From the NCBI GenBank assembly GCA_001643675.2, contig LSRY02000023.1, positions 845,001-909,000 of the forward strand: a stretch of DNA of 64,000 nucleotides, read 5' to 3'. Shown in pieces: positions 35,146 to 50,854 of this stretch. The stretch comes from Monocercomonoides exilis (Eukaryota > Preaxostyla > Oxymonadida > Polymastigidae). A program made the position numbers and the translations under genes. Every line of letters starts with the position of its first letter. The first letter of the stretch is position 1. A model generated the notes under the pieces. The model was not told the DNA's origin. It did no database searches and saw nothing but the letters and a program-made list of their open reading frames with translations.

Positions 35146-35391
35146 TTACATTTTTAAAGCAAGTTGTCTAAATATTGGTTTTTTATTCTGAAATAAGTAA
35201 TTATCAAAACATACTTTCCTCAAACAGCAATTTTATTTCATTAAACATTTATAATCCGTTATCAATTTTAACTTGGTTTCAAGAGGATCAAGATTTGTTG
35301 ATAAAAATAATTGTAACTCTCCTGTATATTATTTATTTTGAAAGATCAATTGTTCTTATTAATATTTTTCATTCAGAAATATTTTTTTGAA
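34908..35391. other. Spacer with a long A tract
   Basis: Contains an almost pure A run of about 60 bases at 35081-35140 (one T near 35105). A frame at 34936-35157 runs into this tract and is probably not a gene, though a 5' exon of the next gene cannot be excluded. Confidence 0.5.
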
Positions 35392-36189
35392 ATGACATCA
35401 TTGGGAATAAACCAAATTACTAACGATGTAGTACTTCGAACATTAGGCTTGAAAATAGATGATTTGGGCGTTATGGAAAAGAGACATCTTTCTTCTATTT
35501 TAAAGCAAGCTGGGATTGTTCTAAGGGCATTACTTCTTACGAAATCTACAGAAACTTATTTATCTCAGCTTACAAAAACTTTTGGAGCATCGGAACAGTT
35601 GGTATCAAACTCTCTATCCCAACTTCAAAAAAATGCTGGTTTGAAGTAAAAATTTTTTTCTCATAAATTGAATTCAATAAATTTCTTTACAGAATCTATG
35701 CCAACAGTTAATTTTATATCTCCTTACATTCCATCACAAGAAAAAGAGGAAAAAATGATTCGGAAAAGCACGTTTGAAAAGGATGGACAAATCAAAACAA
35801 AAGAAGATCTTGAAGCCTATCACCAAGCAGCAAAGCAACAATTTGATGAAGTTTGTTGCACATAGATTGACTTTATTTTGTCATATTTTCTATTTTAGAA
35901 AGAAAAAGATCAGCAGAAAAAAGAAAAGGAAAGAAAGAAAAAAGAAAGGCTTGCTAAAAAATTAGCAAAGAAGGAGAAAGGCAAAAAGAAGAAGAAAGAT
36001 GACAGCGATTCCGATTCTGACTCTGATTCCGACGATGATTCAGATGATGATTCAGATTCTGAGGAAGACTCAGATGATGATTCTGATTCAAATGATGACA
36101 GTGAATCAGATTCTGATGATGATGAATCAGATGGCGATTCAGGAGATGATTCAGATTCTGATTCAGATTCAGATTCAGAAAGCGATTAG
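35392..36189 (+). CDS. Acidic-tailed protein of unknown function, three exons
   Basis: Start ATG at 35392 (MTSLGINQITNDVVLRTLGL). Introns 35639-35692 (GTTTGA...TTACAG) and 35851-35898 (GTTTGT...TTTTAG) keep one frame to TAG at 36187-36189, giving 231 residues. The N-terminal ~80 residues are compact and helical with no tag of a known family. The middle is Lys/Glu/Gln-rich coiled coil (KKERLAKKLAKKEKGKKKKK). The last ~60 residues are almost only Asp and Ser. A basic block followed by an acidic tail is common in nuclear, nucleolar or chaperone-like proteins, so a chromatin or ribosome-assembly role is possible but unproven. The acidic tail nucleotide sequence is a GATTCAGAT-type repeat prone to length change. 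Confidence 0.8.
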
Positions 36190-36434
36190 GATAAGATGTC
36201 GAACTTTTTTATTCAAAATTTTGTTTGATTGTACATTAATTTTATTTTTGTCTTTGATCGTTTTGCATAAATTCAACGATTGAAAAAAATGATCCCAACA
36301 TATTAAAATGTGAACTACAGCAAAATTTCATTTTTTTAGTTTTTTCAAAAAGTGAGCAAAAAATATTTAATTAGATGCATCATAAATTGTTTATATTCCT
36401 TATTTATTGCATTTTTGATTATTTGAAAGCAGAC

Positions 36435-39965
<3,531 letters not shown>

Positions 39966-40183
39966 AAATTTTAATTCAACGTATTTTCAAGAATTCTCGA
40001 TAAAATTGCCTTTATCCATGTTTCGGATCAATAAAGTTAAATTCTAAAGAACACTTAATTGCACCTTGAAATTTATCCGCTTTCATATTTTTTTCCGCGG
40101 AAGGAAAACGCAAAATTATTTAGATCCAAACAATAAAATAAATAAATTGTGGGTGAATATTTTATACTTTTTCTTTCAACGAG

Positions 40184-41999
40184 ATGGGAAATCAGAATGT
40201 TTATCCTCAATATAAATATCCTTATGCGCCCAGACCGCAAATGAATTGGGAATCGTATGTCAGTCAGTGTTCTTGTAACTATGAATCCGAATTAAAGAGA
40301 CTGTTTGAAGAACGATACAAAGGGAAAATAATTCAATGGAAAGGTACAGTCATAGAAAGTTGTCCTGACCACTGCTTAATTGCAATGAACCCAAGCGATT
40401 CCCGATTTTCAAATTCGGAAATCACACTAAAATTTAACACTGGAACTAGAGTTACATATCATCACATTTTCAATGGTCAAACTTTAGAATTTAGGGGAGA
40501 GCTGCAGTCAGTAGGTAGATTTCTAAATCATACAATACATGCGCTTCCAATTGATTCCTTGACAGTCCCTGACCTGAATTTCACATATACGGATTTCTTA
40601 TATCTCTTTGGTTGGCAAGCACAAAAACTATCTAAATATTATTTCAAAAAGTACTGGAAAGGAAAGGTTATAACGTTTCGTGCTATTCTGCAGTCGCCAC
40701 TTGTATTTCCAAAAAAAGGAGGTCGAAATCTTGAAATTCACGTTACTCCCCTAACATCTCATGGCGCAAAAATTCGCGAAGACGTTGTTCTTTTAGTTCC
40801 AACAAATAATTTTAATTTAACCCGTTCATTTCGTGGTGTTGTTATTGGATCAGAAATCACTGTAACTGCAACATTTGTTAAGAGAGGAGATCCTCACCGT
40901 TTGCAAGTTAATGAAATTGTCTCTCTTCCTAAATATAAAAGGCATATACCTGATATGTGGGATGTTAGGTATTTATTCGAAAATGCATTTAGTGGATTCA
41001 CAAATACGTTTGCATCAATTACTGAATTCATTTCGCAATTTGTTATGGGAACTTGTTCCTCAATTTTTCACTCAAGATATCCGCAGCAGAAGCATTCAAG
41101 TCATAAAGGGAAAATAATTAGAGAAGAAGAAGAGGAAGAAGAAAGTAAAACCTCAAAGTCTCATATACCCTCTTCGTCAAATTCATCATCAACTCGTCGT
41201 TCCATTCTTCCTCCACCATTTACAGATCCTTATCTCTCTTCAATATCTTCTTCTTCTTCTTCTTCTTCTTCTTCTTCTTCAAAATCGTTGTACGAGCACG
41301 AGTCAGGACCTTCTCCATTTCCGAGACCATTTGACGTTCCACCTTCTTCTTCGCCTTCATATTTATCTTCTCAAGCATCAATGAATCCGACACAACGAAT
41401 AAACCCAGCAAGATCTTCGCCATTTCTCAATCCTTCAGCTCCTCTTATCATTGAGCCTCCCGTTAAGCTCCAAGGAATGACTGAAAGTGAACCTCCAATT
41501 GCACTTCCACCACAGATTGAAAATACCTCAGCAAGTCCTCTTCAAATATATCCCCAGCAGAACTCGTCAAATAGAACATCAACATCATCTAGCACCTCTT
41601 CTGGATATTGCCCTCAAGTCAAAACAGATGAAGATAATCATATATCGCATATGATTTGTCCAATTAGCCATGAGGTTTGTGAATTTTGAATTTAATAAAA
41701 ATTTAGAGAAAAAAAATTTCATTTTTTTAAATGAATGTTTTATATTTCCAACAGCTAATGACAGATGCTGTAGTTGCATCTGACGGATATTGTTATCAGA
41801 GGTCTGCAATTGAAGGTGTGATTCAAAATACAGGAAAAAGTCCCATCACTGGTGAGATCTTATCACCAAATCTTCATCCAAACAAATATATAAAAGAGCA
41901 AGTTCAAAGTTTGCCTTTTTTTTATTTCAATAAACATTAAAGTCAATAATTGATTTAGAGTACCTTTCTTCTCTTGAAAAGAATATTGATCTCAGCTGA
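40184..41999 (+). CDS. U-box protein with two N-terminal OB-like repeats
   Basis: Three exons, introns 41675-41754 (GTTTGT...ACAG) and 41909-41958 (GTTTGC...TTAG), 561 residues. The C-terminal end is a U-box: CPISHE directly joined by splicing to LMTDAVVASDGYCYQRSAIE and then SPITGEILSPNLHPN. This is the E2-binding fold of U-box E3 ubiquitin ligases, so ubiquitin transfer is the likely activity. Residues 30-130 and 150-260 look like a duplicated β domain: YKGKIIQWKGTVIES and YWKGKVITFRAILQS occupy the same place in each half, as in OB-type folds. The region 300-480 is Ser/Pro-rich and disordered, with a pure Ser run. The first GTTTGT intron splits the U-box, which makes the splice junction secure. 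Substrate binding by the OB-like half (nucleic acid or protein) is open. Confidence 0.85.
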
Positions 42000-42146
42000 T
42001 ATTCATTCCAAGTGATTTAAGTTTTCTCGCGTTGTTGTATATTTTAATGATTTTTTTGAATTGATTTATTGATTGATTTTTAAGAATTACTTTTATAATT
42101 GTTTTTTGATGATCATTTCCAACATTGACATTTATCATTTTTTGTT

Positions 42147-43506
42147 ATGTCTTTCATCAACCTTACTGTGAAACAAATAGACGCTCGTCAATTGTCTATT
42201 CCAGAATCAGGTTCTTAAAATATATAAAAATATTATCGTTAATTTTTCTTTTGTATTTGAAGTTTCTGACAAGTTATTGTTTTCTATTTCTATTGGATCT
42301 AACACTGTTCATTCTTCGACTCAAGGAACATCAAAAATATACAAATTCCCTCCAACAGCAAATTTTGGATTGCTTCCAGATTCGACAGGTTCAATTGAAA
42401 TTGAACTTTTTAATGCAAAAAAGAAACCGCATGTTTCACTCGGCTCTCTTTCTCTGGACGCAAGTATTTTGAGTGAAAAACAGGAAATATCCCAACTTGA
42501 AATACCTGGACTCCTTGGAACATTTAATATTGTATTTCTGCTTGGCCACGTGTGTATTGTCTTTGTAAAAATCTTTTTAAAAAGGAATATTAAATTCAGG
42601 AGCTTCAACCAAACTCAATTATGAAAAGTGAACGCCTTGATGTTTGGAGTGGAGTTGTTGTAAAATCTTTCACTCCAACTTGGGTGATTTTAGGTGCAGC
42701 GAATTTGCTTTGCTTTAAAGATGAAACAGTTGTTGCGCAAGAAAAAATGATTGAGCTTAAAGGGATAACACTTCAGCGCGAACCAGAAGAAAAATTCAAA
42801 AAGCAGAATGTTTTATCACTTTTGCCTCCGCAACCTTCGGGAGGAGCGTCTGAAAAAGAATCACAAAAGGGAATTGCATCATTTTTTGGCAAAAATTCAG
42901 GGTACTTATTCTTTTTTCGTGAGCTTTTATTTTAAATCTTGTATTTCTATTTCTTTTTTAATTTTTTTTTATATTTACACTTTTTCTTTTTGAACCTTTT
43001 CTTTTATCTATTTCAAATTCTGTTAATTTGTGACTTTTTTATCAGCCCTGAACCAATTCACATTCGCTTTGAGACAGAATCAAAAATGAATGAATGGATG
43101 GACGCGATACAGAAGATTCAAAAAAGGTTAGCTTCTTTTTTTTTATAATAAAGTCCTGCATTGAAATGCCCTTTTTGAACAATATTTTATGAACTATTTT
43201 CATTATAAATTTTTAAAAATATGATTGACTATCAATTGGTTGTACTTTTCCACTTTTCGCATAAGCCAATATGAAGTCGTTCTTTGCGGATCCGGTCCTT
43301 CGCTTGCTGCTGAAAAGGTAACTGACACAAATACAACCACATCATCTGCAACGCCTTCAAATGAAACAGAGGAGGAAGCGTCTTCATCCACATCATCTTC
43401 TTCGGTGCCATCATCGTCAACGCCTCCCCCTCCTCCATTTGAGCCTGAAGGCGTCAAAGAAGCAGGCTCCAAAGACGCTCAAGAAAACCTTTCTGAATGT
43501 CAATAA
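42147..43506 (+). CDS. C2-PH domain membrane-binding protein
   Basis: Start ATG at 42147 (MSFINLTVKQIDARQLSIPE), five exons with introns 42211-42262, 42550-42599, 42902-43045 and 43127-43265; the frame is continuous for 324 residues to TAA at 43504-43506. Residues 1-115 have the strand pattern of a C2 domain (SDKLLFSISIGSNT, GSIEIELFNAKK). Next comes a pleckstrin-homology domain: DVWSGVVVKSFTPTWVILG and LLCFKD at its start, then, across an intron, HIRFETESKMNEWMDAIQKI, whose Trp in the last helix is the PH hallmark. The typical Asp ligands for Ca2+ are not evident in the C2 part. The tail is Thr/Ser/Glu/Pro-rich with a PPPPP run. Expected at the cytoplasmic face of membranes through phosphoinositide binding. 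It lies 147 bases after the U-box gene on the same strand. Confidence 0.8.
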
Positions 43507-44042
43507 CGTATTTCTTCATTTAAAAAATGATGGAAATTAGCTTTTATTCAAAAGCATAGAAATATATTTTAGAATTCTAATTGGAATTTCATATGGCCTA
43601 CTAATGTTTCTAAAAAATAATTTTGTAGATCGATTTGTCAAACTGGCAAGAATTAGAAAACGATGACTTTTCATCAAAGCGTATTTTTTGTATGATTATT
43701 TATCTATCTTTCTTTTTTGGATGACTCTTTATGGAAATCTTTTTTGATACATATTAATTGCTGTTTATGATGTTATTACAACATTTTTAATAAGTTTTTT
43801 TCACATCATTATAATTATATTTTCAAGTATCCCAAACATTGCTTTAAATCGAGTATTTTATAAACATTTTTATTAAAAGTTTATATTGCTTCTTAAAAAG
43901 GAAAACTGAAAGAGAAAATTCAAATGCATTGACACTCAACCAATTTCCATTTGTGAAGTGGTAAAGATACTCCCACATTGTTATTTCACCCTCATCAATA
44001 CACAAAAGATTATTCAAATGAGCATTTTTGCAATTGAATTTG
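43507..44042. other. Intergenic, nothing recognised
   Basis: AT-rich sequence downstream of the C2-PH gene without a convincing frame or repeat. TATTAAT and T tracts are common but not informative. Confidence 0.5.
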
Positions 44043-44282
44043 TCAAAATTTTTTTGAAAAGTTCCATTTGTTTAATTTTCAAATAAAGAAAAAATTTTAT
44101 ATTTCGATCAAATTTCTGTTCCCACTCACCAAATTTTGCTGTCATGAAAACACAATCTTGACAATGTTTGCTCTTCCCTTTTTGTGAAGTTTCGTAAGTG
44201 GGAACAGATAATTGATCGAAATATGAAATTTTTATTTTCTTTGAAAAATAAACAAATGGAACTTTTCAAAAAAATTTTGACA
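44043..44282. repeat. Imperfect foldback of 240 bases
   Basis: The left arm (about 44043-44127, with GTTCCATTTGTTTA and TTCTGTTCCCACT) pairs with the right arm (about 44197-44282, with GTGGGAACAG and AAACAAATGGAAC). Several mismatches and small indels. The loop of about 70 bases has no frame. Probably an old MITE. Confidence 0.7.
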
Positions 44283-45056
44283 TATATAATTTTTGCAATC
44301 GAAATGACAATATACTACAACGACAATTTTTGAAATTTGAAATTTACAAATATACCAAATAAACATTTTGTGTTATAAATTTATCAAGACCTTTTTTTTG
44401 TTTGTTTAATAAGTGTCTTTTCTCACAATTTCAAATTTTTTAAGAATTTTTTGTAAATATTTGTATTTAAAAGATAAAAATAAATACATTTTGAATCAAA
44501 CCCAATTTCGCATAGGGGGAGATGGAGGGGTTAAGCGCCTTCATTGAACTTCTGTGTGGAATTGGAGGGTTGCATGGGGCATTAAACCTTCAGTTTGACA
44601 AATAATGTTATTATTTTATTCATTTCATCTCAATTAAAAAAAAAAAAGAATTATAATGATCATGAAAATATGAAAAATGAAAATATCAACAGAAACAAAA
44701 TATAAAGAAGGACAGAAAAAATGACAGAGAGTAATGTTATCGACAAAGTTCAAAAGATTTCACTTTTGGTTGGGGCGAAAAGCTCACATCATTGTGGAAG
44801 GAGTTGTGCGAATGAATGATGCTGTTTTTATTTAAGAATTTAGCCTAACCGGCATGAAAAATGCAGTTTGAGCTCTCATAAATGGAAAGCTGGTTGGACA
44901 AGTTGGAAGACCTGCTGCAGTTGTCGGAGAAAAGGAACAAAGAGTTTTGTGCATTATTCACATTGAGGCGAAGTCTGGAACATGAATAACATTAAAAAAA
45001 ACAAGGAATTGGTAAGTCTAATTTTTATTAATATGTTTTATTCTGTTATTTGAAGG

Positions 45057-46266
45057 ATGGAAAATGTTATAAACGACAACGATGACAACGATGCTCCATT
45101 TCCAGAAGCTTTAATGTTTGAGGCACATGGCCTTGTCAAGCGTCATCAAGCTGAAGACTGGAACGTCAAAGAATTTGGACATTAACCGACTGACTGTTTC
45201 GCGCAAAAGTGTTTTTAAACCCTGGTATAAAACACTCGACGAGCTCTATGATAGATATTATTGCAATCCAGCTTTTACAATTAACATCGACGAATCTTCA
45301 ACTCGAGTGCCTACAGATTCAAAACAGCTTGTTGTGCAATCTGCAGATACGAAAGCAGATTTCACGAAAGAACCACCAAGAATGATTAATTCTCCATTCG
45401 TGACAGCTGTTGAAGCGGACGGATATGCCTTTCCTTCTGTCATTTTGTGGCCAAGTGAACACCTGCCACATAAGCTGAAAAGCATGTTTTCTCCAACGCT
45501 TGAGATATGGGTAAATGGAAGCGGCTGGATGGAAAATGAGTGCTTTAAAAGATGAACTCTCACAATTCTTCTTCCTTCCATCATCGAAAAAAGAAAGCGC
45601 ACATCACTTGAAAACGAACATATTCTTCTCCTTCTTGATTCGCATGCATATCGATCACATTCATCGATCTTACGAGAATTCCAAAAACAACAAGTCGACG
45701 TTTTAACCTTCATGCCACACAGCACACACCTTTGTCAACCGCTGGATAGAGGAGTGTTTACTGTGTTCAAATCTGAATTGACAAACAGATTTAAAGTTCC
45801 ATCTTCTTCATCATCTTCCTCCAAACGAACAGTTATTTCCGACGTTCTGCCTCAAGCCATCCATACAGCGTTATCACCTCCAGTTATTCAGAAGGCATTT
45901 GCTTGCAGTGGTGTTCAACACAATTCTTCTGGGCCAGTTCTTTTGAAACTGCACGAATCTTTGATTTGCCCTCTTCCATCCGAAAGAAATAGATTCAACT
46001 TTTATGGAAAAGTGATAACAGACGATATTCTTTTAGAGAAATGGGAAAATCATTTGAAAATGGATATTGAAAGGAAAAATGAAATGGATGAAAAGGAGAA
46101 AGATGAAGTGAAGATTGTTGTAGATAAAAAGAAAAAAATAAAAAGAAGATTTCTTCACGTGAAAAACGATTATTCTGAAGATGAAAAGAAAGATAATGCG
46201 AAAAATCGAGGTGAAGGAAAAAGGAAAGAAATCAGAAGAACTGATTCTGATTTTGTTTTCTTTTAA
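45057..46266 (+). pseudogene. pogo/Tigger-type DDE transposase, inactivated
   Basis: Frame 45118-46266 encodes most of a pogo-type transposase. The first acidic residue is in NIDESSTRVP, the second in LLLDSHAYRSH and the third in CQPLDRGVFTVFK, the usual order in this DDE_1 family. PFVTAVEADGYAFP and HLPHKL lie between the first two. One in-frame TGA at 45553 breaks the frame inside the catalytic core, and the N-terminal DNA-binding part (from ATG 45057) is in another frame and meets a stop near 45180. The C-terminus is a Lys/Glu-rich tail. It should have bound element ends and cut at TA; as written it cannot make a full enzyme. Confidence 0.8.
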
Positions 46267-46323
46267 TTATGTTGTTTTTTAAACTTTTTTCACTTTATTA
46301 TTTTGGGTCAGAATAAAGAAAAA

Positions 46324-46347
46324 AGTCAAGATACAATAATAACCCTA
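46324..46347 (-). repeat. Right end of the pogo-like element
   Basis: GTCAAGATACAATAATAACCCTA. It matches, in the opposite sense, the ends of the elements at 10657 and 49025 (TAGGG...TATCTTGAC). It stands about 60 bases after the transposase stop. The left counterpart was not found, so the element is probably cut short on its 5' side. Confidence 0.6.
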
Positions 46348-46927
46348 TTTTCAAGCTGTCATCCGTGTTTTTTTAAATAAAACATTTTTTGACCTTCAAA
46401 CGTATTTCTAATTTTCAAAGTCATGACGAATATGTTAAATAGGATCATATTTTTAATAAAAATACTGCATTCATTCAAAGAACTTTTAATTTCGAAAATA
46501 ATGGAATGTGAATGAAAATGTGGAACACATATTAATTTGAATTATTGGCTCTAATAAATATTTGAAATAAAAAATTTAATTATTCGTCTGAAATATATTT
46601 GAATGAAAAAGAAAAGAAAAGAAATAAAAAAAAGTTTTGTCAATAATTGAAAAAACATTTATGAAAGAGGAAACCCCTGCCGGGGAGAAAATACTGGCCA
46701 TTGATCAGAATAAAAAAAGAATATTATTTCTCGATTTATTTTTAAAAAGACTTCCTCGTTAATGTGAAATAAAAAAAATGGATTAAACATATCGAAAATT
46801 ATTTGTAATAATAAATAACGAAAGTTTTGAATGATTGTCAACAGGAAATGAAAGAAATAATTGAAAACTCAATAACAAAACAAAAAAGATAACGTTAAGC
46901 AAAAATGGAAGAATCAGAATTAGAAGT

Positions 46928-48178
46928 CTAATAAATCCCAACGAAATTACTTCCTATAGGTGCTTTTGTTGGACTCACAGAGTTCTCTGCCCAAAATGGA
47001 GAATTTTCCTTTAAATGCTTGAGAACAAGTGATTCATCTAAAGGCCAGAGACCAGTGACTTTCCACGATACGATGATTGTGCTGGGATCACTGGACGCTA
47101 CCCACCAATTTCGAGTCTTGATACGATAACTTCTCTTTTTTGTGAGGCTGTCTTTGTCTGTCAACTTTCTGTTGCTCTGACAATCACTCTTTTCATATTG
47201 GCGAAATTTTTCTGATGATTCTGTAGAATGATATGTGAAGTGTGAGGTGGCAGTTTAATTGAATCCACAAGATAATCTTTTCAGTCATTTCATTTCTTCC
47301 GTGAAATTTTTAACACCTCCGTCAACTTTCAACGCTGTATGCCTGTTTCCCTTTCTTCTGGCTATCTTTTTTTATTCATTTCTGGAAGAAAACAGCTTTG
47401 GTGCAATTCAGAGAACAACGATGATGTGATATGTTCTGTTGTCGAAATGGAAATAACTTCAAGTGATGTTGTAGCCAACTTGCACTCATCTGGCAAAGTT
47501 TTTTAGGGAATCACAAATGGAGTTAAATATCTGCAGATATCTGCGCTGAACATAAATGTGATTGATGTTGCAGATGAAAGAGATGTTTCTTGTGTTATTT
47601 CTGAAGGTGAGGATGAAGATGAAGCGACTTAATCTATTTATCTTTAATGAAAAATGGTTGAGATTTCATCGATATGTAACAACAATTGAGGAATCTGTTT
47701 TTCCTCGTTGAGATACGATTCGAATTTTTCAAAAAAATATGTTTAAACTTTTCTGCAAGAATGAGAGACCCTTCTGATTGGAAGAGCTTTTGGCTTAGCA
47801 AACACAATTTCTGGATGTCTTTCTAAAAACCGTTCCGTCCAGTGCTTGTCCGCTGATTTGCATTCTTCACCTTCCTTCATTTTGTTTTGCCACATTTCAT
47901 TTGCCTGTAAATAGAAAAAAATGAAATAAAATATATAAGCACATCCACAACAAACCGTTTGAGTTGTGAATTTTTTTGCAGGATATTTACCAATTTTTAT
48001 TTCGTCAAGAAACAACTGTTTCATTTCTAACTCCTCAGCTTCATCAAATAATGTGGGCCTACCACATTTCCCAATGCTTCTGCGATTGTCCCTTGCTTTG
48101 ATCGCTCGCTGTTGTGAAGATCTTTTTAACAAGCCGCTTTCATCAATTTGTCTTTCAGAATACTCAAGAATATCGTGA
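46928..48178 (-). pseudogene. Second pogo-type transposase relic
   Basis: The minus-strand frame 47743-48132 carries a CENP-B/Tc5-like helix-turn-helix segment (KHWTERFLERHPEIVFAKPK, preceded by GKCGRPTLFDEAEELEMKQ), with an intron-like or inserted stretch rich in Tyr and Phe in its middle. Frame 46928-47164 carries the C-terminal end typical of these transposases (NWWVASSDPSTIIVSWKVTG, LWPLDES). The ~580 bases between them contain no recognisable catalytic motifs, so the core is deleted or scrambled. It differs in sequence from the 45057 relic and is therefore a separate insertion. Confidence 0.6.
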
Positions 48179-48259
48179 ACGTTAAAGGCTTTAATGTGTG
48201 GATCTCCCAGTGATCTTATATCACTCGTTGCGTTGACATGCGTTAAGGAGGGTTTTTAA

Positions 48260-49024
<765 letters not shown>

Positions 49025-50037
49025 TAGGGCAATAATTATATCTTGACATTTTATCTTTATCAAGACCTTTTTCTTTTTTGCAACACTTTTAGCTTCACAC
49101 AAGCCTGCGATAAAAAAAATAAAACCAGAAATGTTTGAAATGTTTTAATTTCCTTATTTTGTTTTTTTTTTCCCAATATTTTTTGTTTTTCAAAAAGATC
49201 GAGGATTATAATAATTTTATGTCTTGATCATTGGTTTTCTGCTTTTCCAACGAATATTTTTTATCGGAAGTTTTAAGCTTTCATATCGAAATACATCATT
49301 TTATTTTTATATGATTAAGTTGTTTTAAACTTTCTCATCTTGTTTTTTAAACACTTTTTCTCATTTCACACATTTTTTCAAAAAACACAATTTCAGAGAC
49401 ACGCATCCATTTGTTTAAAAATCTATTGAAATGATAAATAAACAATATTAAAATAAAACGATTCTCGTATGTTGAAATAAATATTTGTTCGGATATGTTT
49501 AATAATTTGAACGACAAAAAATCATATACACTTGCTTTTCAGTTAAAATTCTTGAAAATTTCCTTTTCATATCAATGCTTAATGCAAATTAACGATAAAT
49601 AAGACTTTATATATTTTTTTAAATTAAAATATAATTTGACACAAACACTTTGTTTATACAAAAATCGTGTTTTGAGCAAAAACAGTGAAATGAGAAAAAA
49701 AGGTCAAAAATTAAATTGAAAATGTTGAAAACAAGTTAAAATAACAATATAGGAATGTGGAATACTGATGTTGTGACTTTAAACGTTCAGTATGAAATAT
49801 TTACATCACGGACAGCAAGTCTTTGATCCGGGTCCTAAAATAATATAAATTTCTAATTTTTTATTGTCCATTAAAATTTCAAAAATTTTTTCAACGGAAT
49901 TCTGAAAAACATAAATATCAAGAAGTCTATTTATTTTGTTTTTGTTTTTAGCCTTTTCACAAATCAAAAAAGCAAAAATAAGTTTCAAAAAAATAGGGTT
50001 GAGATAAAATTTTGAGGTCAAGATAAAATCTGCACCC
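49025..50037. mobile_element. 1.0 kb non-autonomous DNA element, copy 2 (inverted)
   Basis: Reverse-complement copy of 10657-11671: starts TAGGGCAATAATTATATC and ends with GGTCAAGATAAAATCTGCACCC. The inner landmarks (ACAAGCCTGCGAT, CCAGAAATGTTTGAAATG, GATCAAAGACTTGCT) occur in the same order. Its length is within a few bases of copy 1. The right TA is changed to TT or TC, while the left TA is kept. Several point differences show it is older than the near-perfect palindromes. Confidence 0.8.
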
Positions 50038-50854
50038 TTCTCTAATAATGAAAAATTTCAATGGTTTCAATTCACTTAAAAATTTTTAAAAATGGTTCAC
50101 GATTAAAGACAAATCTATCTCAATTTTTAAAATCTGGTTCCTGTGAATTTCTATTCTTGTTGAATCTGTCATGGTGTTTCATCCCAAATAAATTATGAGC
50201 TTTTGAAAATGAAAGAATTGAAGAGTTGTTTAAAAAAAAGTTTAAAAAATTATTGTAATTACAAAAGAAGATGATTATAAAATATTCGAAAGCTTAACAA
50301 CAAAAAATAAAAAGTTATTATTTTCAAAAACTATATTAATAAAAAATTATTATAAAATGAAAGTCTTACCATCCTAGAATTGCAATGACTACGAAAAAAA
50401 TGAAAAAATAGAATGGATAAAGACAATGATAAAGAAAAGCAGAAAGAAATAAGGGTAAAAAAAGTGGGAAAAGTTGGAATGATGGGGGAGGGAATAAGAG
50501 TTTAAAAAAATGAATAAATAAAGATGAACAATGATATAGAAAAATTGAATGTAAAGGAAACAGAAAAAAAGACAAAAAATGAAAATGTTCGAAAAAGAAG
50601 AAAGCAATTAATTTTTTTGGCTATCCTTTTTCACGTGATTCAACTCAAAAGCTATGTCACTCTTTAAAAGAGCAAAGCTGTTCAACCTTTGACGTGCATT
50701 ATCTTTATCAATTTCCCCTTTGGAAATAATAACTCACAGAAATTATGTTTCAATATTTGAAATCATGTCATTTCTCCATTTTCATTTTTTCTCTTTCTCA
50801 TATCAGTATCTTTCATTCCTTCTTTGTTATGTTTGATTGATCTTCCACTGTCCC
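50038..50854. other. Downstream spacer of the third surface-protein gene
   Basis: AT-rich, with a Lys-codon-rich A/G stretch near 50380-50600 that gives long shadow frames of Phe/Leu on the minus strand. No gene is supported. Confidence 0.45.

Noticed and set aside
44513-44535. TAGGGGGAGATGG as left end of the pogo element
   Set aside because: It does not match the right end at 46324-46347 beyond TAGGG, so it was not used as the boundary.
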